Assembly: GCA_023249395.1 (NCBI GenBank)
Contig: JAHFCS010000022.1
Span: forward strand, 1-11,971
DNA length: 11,971 nucleotides
DNA from: Gemmatimonadota bacterium
GTDB taxonomy: Bacteria > Gemmatimonadota > Gemmatimonadetes > Gemmatimonadales > Gemmatimonadaceae
Direction: 5' to 3'
Under the pieces are notes generated by a model that saw only the letters and a program-made list of their open reading frames with translations, was not told the DNA's origin and did no database searches. Position 1 is the first letter of the stretch; every line of letters begins with the position of its first letter. A program made the position numbers and the translations under genes. Of the stretch, positions 7,611-11,971 are shown piece after piece.

Positions 7611-7687
7611 CGGCCGACTGAAACGGATGCGTCCGGTGGCCGTACGGGGTGATAACCCCGGCGCCGCCTGGCAACCGTCTCCCGTAC
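7611..7687. other. GC-rich stretch with several nested inverted repeats
   Basis: Four complementary pairs are visible: CGGCC (7611-7615) with GGCCG (7638-7642), enclosing the hairpin CGGA/TCCG (7624-7627 and 7632-7635); GGTGGC (7635-7640) with GCCGCC (7663-7668, one G-T pair); CGGGG (7645-7649) with CCCCG (7656-7660) around the loop TGATAA; and GTACGGG (7642-7648) with CCCGTAC (7681-7687). Some of these exclude each other, so two alternative folds are possible. The stretch lies between divergent genes and upstream of both predicted promoters. It could be an RNA on either strand or a protein-binding site. I could not match it to a riboswitch class I know. Confidence 0.35.
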
Positions 7688-7712
7688 AGATCCATCCAAC
7701 TAATAACGGCTA

Positions 7713-7740
7713 TTGACAGATCGAGGTGTGGTGCTAAGTT
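7713..7740 (+). promoter_or_regulatory. blaI promoter
   Basis: An exact -35 consensus TTGACA at 7713-7718 is followed, after 16 bp, by TAAGTT at 7735-7740 as a weak -10 box. Transcription would start near 7747, about 40 bases before the blaI ATG. A half-site GTGCTA (7731-7736) overlaps the -10 box, and a full inverted repeat follows at the predicted start. This arrangement fits repression by BlaI of its own operon. Confidence 0.5.
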
Positions 7741-7767
7741 TTTGGCATAGTGCTAAAAGCATAGCAC
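7731..7767. promoter_or_regulatory. Probable BlaI operator (inverted repeat plus extra half-site)
   Basis: GTGCTA at 7750-7755 and its exact complement TAGCAC at 7762-7767 form a perfect inverted repeat with a 6-base spacer. A further direct copy of GTGCTA lies at 7731-7736, and GCATAG occurs at 7745-7750 and 7759-7764. BlaI/MecI repressors bind dyad sites of about this size between the -10 box and the start codon of their own operon. The site matches that position, although the bases differ from the staphylococcal TACA/TGTA operator. Confidence 0.55.
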
Positions 7768-7785
7768 AGCAACCGGAGACTCCGA

Positions 7786-8169
7786 ATGCCAGCCGCGACA
7801 CACCTCTCCCGCCGAGAGCGACAGATCATGGACATTCTTTACCGCCTTGGATCGGCGACGGCGGCGGAGATCAGGGAAAATCTGCCGGATGCGCCCAGTT
7901 ACTCGGCGGTGCGATCGCTGCTCAGGATACTGGAGGACAAGGGGCACCTCCGACACCAGTACGACGGCCCTCGCTACGTCTTCACTCCCATCGTCTCGCG
8001 GCCGGCAGCGCAGAAATCGGCACTTCGCCAGATGGTGCGGACTTTCTTCGACGGGTCGGCGACTCAGGCCGTCGCGGCGCTCCTCGACATGTCGGCCCGC
8101 GATCTCTCGGACGACGAGCTCGAGCAACTCGGTAAGCTGGTCGAACAGGCAAAGAGAGAGGGCAAGTGA
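7786..8169 (+). CDS. blaI: BlaI/MecI/CopY-family transcriptional repressor
   Basis: A 127-residue winged-helix repressor, almost the same length as staphylococcal BlaI (126). The N-terminal DNA-binding domain (about residues 5-70) shows LSRRERQIMDILYRLG, then ATAAEIRENL, and the recognition helix PSYSAVRSLLRILEDKGHL (residues 37-55); the wing follows (YVFTPIV). The C-terminal part (77-127) is the helical dimerisation domain ending in LSDDELEQL. In staphylococcal BlaI the induction cut falls between Asn and Phe in VLNFAK. By eye the matching pair here is Leu100-Asp101, so cleavage, if it occurs, must have other sequence needs. GGAG at 7775-7778, 7 bp before the ATG, is a good ribosome site. 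The stop shares one base with the ATG of the M56 gene, a typical repressor-sensor pair. Confidence 0.95.
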   Translation: MPAATHLSRRERQIMDILYRLGSATAAEIRENLPDAPSYSAVRSLLRILEDKGHLRHQYDGPRYVFTPIVSRPAAQKSALRQMVRTFFDGSATQAVAALLDMSARDLSDDELEQLGKLVEQAKREGK

Positions 8170-10892
8170 TGATCGCAATCGACATCGAGCGCGCCGCGGA
8201 AGCCCTCGCCGGCGCATCGCTCAAGAGCTTTCTGATTCTCGCAGTCGCGGGGCTGGTGGTTGCAACGTGGCGCAGATCGTCGGCATCGTCACGTCATTTC
8301 GTTTGGACCGCCGCCATCGGCGCGACGATCGTCCTTCCGTTGCTTGGAGTGATCATACCCAAGTGGAGCTCGCCCGCTATCTCGCTGCGCTTTCCGCAGC
8401 AGACTGTCGCCCCGAATGCCGCGCCTGGGGGCACACCGATTGAGATGGCCTCGACACCGGATGCTGATGTTGCGCCGATATCCAGGCCGATCGCGACGAC
8501 GACTGGGATTCCTGCTTCCGTTGTTGCGGCGCGTGTTGATCCGGCGCCCGCTCCCGCGGTGATGAACCCGCAGCGCGTATCCATGGCGGATAATGCAGTC
8601 GGCCGGTTCAGCGAGATCGGCTGGGCGAAGGCAGCGTTGGCCGTCTGGCTCGTGGGCTTCGTCGCTGTTCTTCTTCCCTTCTGCTTCGGACGGTTCCGTC
8701 TGCGACGGATCGCTTCCTCGGCGCGCGTAGTCACGCGCGGTCGGTGGGTTGAGATCCTCGATAGCGTGCGGGCGTCCGGCGGGATCACGAGACCGGTCAC
8801 ACTTCTCGAGACCAACGAGGCAGCGATGCCGATGACGTGGGGAATCGTGTCGCCGGTTCTCCTGTTACCTGCCGGCACCGAGGAGTGGCCGGAGTGGAAG
8901 TGCCGCAACATTCTCCTTCACGAGCTCGCGCACATCGAGCGTGTTGACTGCCTTACCCAGGTGATCGCACAGTTCGCCTGCGCGGTTTACTGGTTCAATC
9001 CACTGGTGTGGACCGCTGCGCATCGGATGCGTGTCGAGCGGGAGCTTGCCTGCGACGACAGTGTGATCGGTGCCGGCTCGCGTCCCTCCGAATACGCTGG
9101 ACATCTGCTCGATGTCGCCCGCTCGCTGCGACCCGAGCGCGCGACTGCTCACGCCGCAATCGCGATGGTGCGACCCTCGCAGCTCGCCGGCCGCCTGACC
9201 GCCGTTCTCGACAGGGAGCGCAATCGCGAGGGAGTCTCTCCTCGATTCCGCGCCGCAGTAGGCGCCGCGACATTGGGAGTCCTGCTGCCGGTGGCTTCGT
9301 TCAGTCCGTGGGTAGCCGACGCGTCCGCTTCGCCGAACGCGACAGGCACATCCGAGTCGTCCTCTTCGAGCTACGCGGCTTCGAGCAATGTGAGCCACGC
9401 GTCCGCTGCCCCGCGAGCATCAGGGATGGCGGTACAGCTGCCTTCCGTTGCAGTCACCGCGAGTCTCACCGGCGGATTCATGCCGATCATCAAGGCGATT
9501 CAGTCATCGGACGCCTCGCTCGGCCTTCCTGTGACGCCTGTTTCGGCGAGTACGACGGGTTACATCGCCGTGCAGGGAACTAGCTGCTGGCAGACGAGAA
9601 AGGAGGGATCGAACAGCATCTCGATAAACGACGACGGCTCCTTCAACAGGCGAACGACGGTCAAGTTCTCACACGACGACTGCAGTCTCGAGCTGCGCGC
9701 CGATGGCCGGTTCACCCTGCGGCCGGATCTTTCCGACGTCGCCACGCTCGAGCGCGGCGGATTGTTGACGATCGAGGAACGAGACGGGAGCCACACGCGG
9801 CGGATGGAGATACGCTCCAGCGACGGCGGGCTCGAGCACGTGTACTTCGTGAATGGCCGCCGTGCCGATAATTCGCCGGAGGCGCGGGCCTGGCTCGCCA
9901 CAACCCTGCTTGCCGTCGAGCGCCGGACAGCGTTCGCCGCAGAGACACGCGTTCCCCAGATCTTCGAGGGACGTGGAGCCAAAGGCGTGCTCGACGAAGT
10001 CTCGCTGATGCCGGCGGACTATGCGAAGAGCAGATATCTCACGGTCCTGCTGAAGCAAGGGATCAACTTCGACGCGCCAACTTTGACGAGGATCGTTCAA
10101 CAGGCGACGCGCGAGATGAGCTCCGACTACTATCTGGCCGAGGTCTTCAAACAGGTAGGCACGCAGCCGCTCGCCGACGAGAATACGTGGCGCGCATTTG
10201 CAGATGCGGCTGGCGGAATGAAGTCCGACTACTACAAGGCGCAGGTGATCAGCAAGGTGCTTGCGCGCGACCGGCTCGATCCGGCAACCGTCGCGACGCT
10301 GCTCAAGGCGACGTCCACCATCGGCTCCGATTACTACCAGGCCGAGACGCTCAAGACCATGTCGAAGCGGTACGCTGTCACCCCGCAAAGCAGACCCTAC
10401 TACGTCGCTGCGCTGGGAAGGATCAAGTCGGATTACTACAAGTCCGAAGTCCTCTCGTTTCTCAACAATGGCGAGCCGCTGGACGCCACGACGACTTCTG
10501 CGATTCTGAATTCCATCAGCGACATGACGTCCGACTACTACAAGTCAGCCGCCCTGGCGACCGTCGCGAAGAGAGGACGGCTGGATGGCGCTGCGCGCGG
10601 AGATTATTTCGCGGCGATCAAGAGCATCGACTCGGACTTTTACAAGCATCAGGCGCTGAACGAGTCTCTCAGGGAGCGTCCGCTGACCCGCGAGACAGTT
10701 GCCGGAATTCTCTCCGTCGCCCCGGCGATCAAGTCGGACTATGAGCTGAGCGGACTGTTGTCGGAGCTCGTGCGGCTCTATCCAATCGACGACTCGCTGC
10801 GCTCGGCATACGATCGGGCCATCGATTCGATCGAATCGGATTACTACCGCGGAGCTGCGTTGGCTGCGGCCCGGAGGACGAGCACCCGCTAA
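8169..10892 (+). CDS. BlaR1-like M56 membrane metallopeptidase with C-terminal SDYY solenoid repeats
   Basis: A 907-residue membrane zinc peptidase, the predicted signal transducer for the adjacent BlaI. Membrane segments lie near residues 18-34, 44-64, 154-174 and 360-380. The M56 active site has HELAH (251-255) and downstream ERELACDD (290-297), both canonical. After the last membrane segment come a Ser/Ala-rich linker, a beta-rich region (about 465-590) with Cys473 and Cys505 that could pair, and a segment RTAFAAETRV (about 584-594). A tandem array then fills residues about 621-907: one degenerate unit and eight 34-residue units starting at 652, the last partial. I see no penicillin-binding SxxK/SxN/KTG set, so beta-lactam sensing is unlikely. 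A GTG at 8166 could also start it, but the ATG at 8169 has better spacing from GAGGG and overlaps the blaI stop in the coupled TGATG form. Confidence 0.92.
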   Translation: MIAIDIERAAEALAGASLKSFLILAVAGLVVATWRRSSASSRHFVWTAAIGATIVLPLLGVIIPKWSSPAISLRFPQQTVAPNAAPGGTPIEMASTPDADVAPISRPIATTTGIPASVVAARVDPAPAPAVMNPQRVSMADNAVGRFSEIGWAKAALAVWLVGFVAVLLPFCFGRFRLRRIASSARVVTRGRWVEILDSVRASGGITRPVTLLETNEAAMPMTWGIVSPVLLLPAGTEEWPEWKCRNILLHELAHIERVDCLTQVIAQFACAVYWFNPLVWTAAHRMRVERELACDDSVIGAGSRPSEYAGHLLDVARSLRPERATAHAAIAMVRPSQLAGRLTAVLDRERNREGVSPRFRAAVGAATLGVLLPVASFSPWVADASASPNATGTSESSSSSYAASSNVSHASAAPRASGMAVQLPSVAVTASLTGGFMPIIKAIQSSDASLGLPVTPVSASTTGYIAVQGTSCWQTRKEGSNSISINDDGSFNRRTTVKFSHDDCSLELRADGRFTLRPDLSDVATLERGGLLTIEERDGSHTRRMEIRSSDGGLEHVYFVNGRRADNSPEARAWLATTLLAVERRTAFAAETRVPQIFEGRGAKGVLDEVSLMPADYAKSRYLTVLLKQGINFDAPTLTRIVQQATREMSSDYYLAEVFKQVGTQPLADENTWRAFADAAGGMKSDYYKAQVISKVLARDRLDPATVATLLKATSTIGSDYYQAETLKTMSKRYAVTPQSRPYYVAALGRIKSDYYKSEVLSFLNNGEPLDATTTSAILNSISDMTSDYYKSAALATVAKRGRLDGAARGDYFAAIKSIDSDFYKHQALNESLRERPLTRETVAGILSVAPAIKSDYELSGLLSELVRLYPIDDSLRSAYDRAIDSIESDYYRGAALAAARRTSTR
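10122..10889 (+). repeat. Protein-level tandem repeat: eight units of 34 residues (102 bp) with SDYY motif
   Basis: Units begin with the Ser codon at 10122, 10224, 10326, 10428, 10530, 10632, 10734 and 10836, exactly 102 bp apart; the last stops after 18 residues. Each opens with SDYY or a near form (SDFY, SDYE), preceded by a hydrophobic residue and one more residue. A first helix ending in a leucine-like position follows, then a short loop often containing PL or RL, then a second helix. A degenerate 31-residue unit starting SRYL precedes them (10029 onward). The DNA copies differ widely, so these are old repeats and not a recent expansion. Two helices per 34 residues suggest an alpha-solenoid (inference). 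Confidence 0.92.
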
Positions 10893-10900
10893 GGCGCGAT

Positions 10901-10933
10901 GTCCGAGTCCCGGCCCCGCTCCGGGACTCGGAC
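10901..10933. terminator. Bidirectional hairpin between convergent genes
   Basis: A perfect 13-bp inverted repeat (left arm 10901-10913, right arm 10921-10933) with a 7-base loop lies 8 bp after the M56 stop and 9 bp before the convergent sodC stop. It has no T-run on either side, so it is either a hairpin-only terminator or a transcript 3' end stabiliser serving both genes. It is the only structure in this 50-bp gap. Confidence 0.6.
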
Positions 10934-10942
10934 AAGAGGCAG

Positions 10943-11500
10943 CTACAAGGTCTTTCTAAGAGTCCCGCAGGCGATGCGGGCGCCGCTGTTGCCGGCGGGC
11001 TGTGACGTTTGGTCGTCCGGGCCGGCGTGAATCACGATCGCGCTGCCGTCAGCGTCGAACAGAGTCGTCGAGCCGTCGGTGATCGTGACCCTGTCGGTCG
11101 TGAAGCTCACCTGCGCTCGTCCGTCCGCGCCGACAGTCAGATTTGGCGCATCACCTGCATGAGGACCGGCGGAATTCAGCAGCCCGTGCTGTCTTCCAAG
11201 CGGATTGTAGTGCGCACCAGCGGTAGCGAAAGCTCCGGCTCCCTCGCATTTCGCGACGGCGTGGAAGTGGATTCCGTGCTCACCGGGCGGCAGGTCGTGA
11301 AGCTGCATCGTCACGTGGACGATGTTGTCCGTGTCCTGCCAAAGCTCCGCTGTGCCGCGCGCCTCACCGCCGGTGCCCCAGATTGTCGCGTACGCGACGG
11401 CCACCCGGTTGATCGGCGAGGGGGCATGAGCACAGCCGGCGATCGCCGTCACTCCGGCGAGCACGAGACAGCGTGACATGATCGATGCAAGGGCTCGCAT
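10943..11500 (-). CDS. sodC: Cu/Zn superoxide dismutase, lipoprotein
   Basis: A 185-residue Cu/Zn superoxide dismutase that converts superoxide to oxygen and hydrogen peroxide in the periplasm. A lipoprotein signal ends in the lipobox IAGC, with Cys23 as the lipidated residue. Family metal ligands are all present: copper His78 and His80 in HGIHFH, bridging His97 in AGAHYNP, zinc His105, His114 and Asp117 (PHAGD), and copper His158 in VIHAG. Cys85 and Cys178 can form the conserved disulfide, and Arg175 corresponds to the active-site arginine. The ATG at 11498-11500 was chosen because a GGGAG ribosome site lies 5 bp upstream and the signal peptide starts correctly there. An in-frame start at 11557 would add 19 unneeded residues. 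The gene converges on the M56 gene. Confidence 0.95.
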   Translation of the reverse strand: MRALASIMSRCLVLAGVTAIAGCAHAPSPINRVAVAYATIWGTGGEARGTAELWQDTDNIVHVTMQLHDLPPGEHGIHFHAVAKCEGAGAFATAGAHYNPLGRQHGLLNSAGPHAGDAPNLTVGADGRAQVSFTTDRVTITDGSTTLFDADGSAIVIHAGPDDQTSQPAGNSGARIACGTLRKTL

Positions 11501-11529
11501 ATGGTCTCCCGAGACTGAAATGGCTGTTG

Positions 11530-11575
11530 AAAAAGGTACGACTGACGCCCGAGGCAAGGAACGGGCTCAGGCGTC
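11530..11575 (-). terminator. Possible terminator after the DUF5989 gene
   Basis: On the minus strand a 10-bp stem (arms 11566-11575 and 11544-11553, one G-T pair) with a 12-base loop starts at the stop codon of the small membrane gene. A run of five T (11530-11534) follows, but 9 bases after the stem, farther than in an ideal intrinsic terminator. It would separate the SxtJ-like/DUF5989 pair from sodC. Confidence 0.42.
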
Positions 11576-11724
11576 TAGAAGATGGTATAGATGAACGGCG
11601 CAAGAGCCGAGCCCTGCGCCAGGACGAGCAATCCGCCTACGAGCACGAGAACGACGATGAGCGGAAGGAGCCAAAGCTTCTTCCGCTCCCTCATGAATGC
11701 CCACAGCTCCGCGACGATGCCCAT
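11575..11724 (-). CDS. Small DUF5989-type membrane protein
   Basis: A 49-residue protein that reads MGIVAELWAFMRERKKLWL, then a hydrophobic segment LPLIVVLVLVGGLLVLAQ (about 20-37), ending GSALAPFIYTIF. The start MGxxxELWxFMRxRKKxWL, a single membrane helix and the end APFIYTxF are the full pattern of the DUF5989 family as I remember it. The cytoplasmic N-terminus is basic, so the helix should insert with the C-terminus outside. The gene starts 21 bp after the SxtJ-like gene, its usual partner, and is probably the last gene of that transcript. Its molecular function is not known. The ribosome site is weak. Confidence 0.8.
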   Translation of the reverse strand: MGIVAELWAFMRERKKLWLLPLIVVLVLVGGLLVLAQGSALAPFIYTIF

Positions 11725-11745
11725 GGATCCAATTATCGCACAATC

Positions 11746-11971
11746 CTAGAATTGGCGCTCCATTCGTCGCCGCGACGTTTCCGGATCGCTTCGCTTCCGA
11801 TCCACCCAGAAGCTGGGGGACGATCGTGACGGGCTCAGCCGTCGCTTGCCCAGCTTGCGACGCAGCACACCGGTCGGCGTAAGGACGACGAAATAGACGA
11901 TTCCCAGGAAGATCGGCGTCGTGACGCGAGAGATCGCGCGGGCGAGCGCCATCCACGCCCTTTCGACAGGT
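11746..11971 (-). CDS. SxtJ-like membrane protein (partial, N-terminus outside window)
   Basis: The C-terminal 74 residues or so of a membrane protein entering from the right edge. The visible start PVERAWMALARAISRVTTP leads into the membrane segment IFLGIVYFVVLTPTGVL and then RRKLGKRRL, followed by a polar Arg/Ser-rich tail ending RRRMERQF. The AW, then PIxLGIVYFxVLTPxGxLxRxxGK pattern matches the end of SxtJ-family proteins, named after the saxitoxin cluster but common beside carbamoyltransferases in cell-surface polysaccharide loci. An internal ATG at 11950-11952 is not the likely start, since the family pattern continues upstream of it without a stop to the window edge. The DUF5989 gene directly downstream supports the call. 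Function is unproven. Confidence 0.72.
   Translation of the reverse strand, partial: PVERAWMALARAISRVTTPIFLGIVYFVVLTPTGVLRRKLGKRRLSPSRSSPSFWVDRKRSDPETSRRRMERQF

Noticed and set aside
7642..7687. A SAM- or ZTP-type riboswitch suggested by GCCGCCTGGCAACC
   Set aside because: Short resemblance only. The remaining conserved cores of those classes are absent, and the element lies upstream of the predicted blaI promoter.
9669..10388. Minus-strand open frame of 239 codons within the M56 gene
   Set aside because: Its periodic sequence is only the complement of the SDYY repeats. It has no ribosome site or family motif.
10122..10889. TPR repeats, because the unit length is also 34 residues
   Set aside because: The TPR signature positions (W-LGY-A-P pattern) are not present, and the conserved element is SDYY, so it is described only as a 34-residue helical repeat.
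11501..11557. Longer sodC start at 11557
   Set aside because: The extra residues would precede a normal lipoprotein signal peptide, whose own ATG has a well-placed GGGAG ribosome site.

Overview
The window is GC-rich, densely coded bacterial chromosome. The mix of families suggests a soil-type Gemmatimonadota bacterium or a relative: a fumarylacetoacetase beside an uncharacterised protein, a BlaI/M56 pair with an unusual repeat domain, an M13 peptidase and a small SET-domain protein. This taxonomic guess rests on gene content and style, not on a marker gene.

Layout. Positions 1-7504 hold eight genes, all on the minus strand. In transcription order (right to left) they are: an uncharacterised 300-residue protein and fumarylacetoacetase (3 bp apart); a SET-domain methyltransferase-like protein; a secreted M13 metalloendopeptidase with its own -10 box; ApaG; a KynB-like cyclase/formamidase; a HAD hydrolase; and a 6-phosphogluconate dehydrogenase that runs off the left edge. 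The last three are 3-4 bp apart and almost certainly co-transcribed. Fumarylacetoacetase (end of tyrosine breakdown) and the KynB-like enzyme (kynurenine step of tryptophan breakdown) hint at aromatic amino-acid catabolism, but the cluster as a whole is mixed.

Positions 7505-7785 form a divergent intergenic region. It holds a GC-rich, hairpin-forming stretch, a consensus -35 box and a perfect inverted repeat that looks like the BlaI operator. To its right, on the plus strand, blaI overlaps by one base a long M56 (BlaR1-like) membrane peptidase gene. The M56 protein has no recognisable beta-lactam-binding domain. Its long C-terminal part instead holds a beta-rich region and a tandem array of exactly 34-residue SDYY repeats. 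This is the most interesting object in the window.

A perfect 13-bp inverted repeat separates this pair from a convergent minus-strand gene for a lipoprotein Cu/Zn superoxide dismutase. At the right edge, also on the minus strand, are a 49-residue DUF5989-type membrane protein and the C-terminal end of an SxtJ-like membrane protein, followed by a possible terminator. That pair usually sits in polysaccharide or carbamoyltransferase loci, so such a locus may continue to the right.
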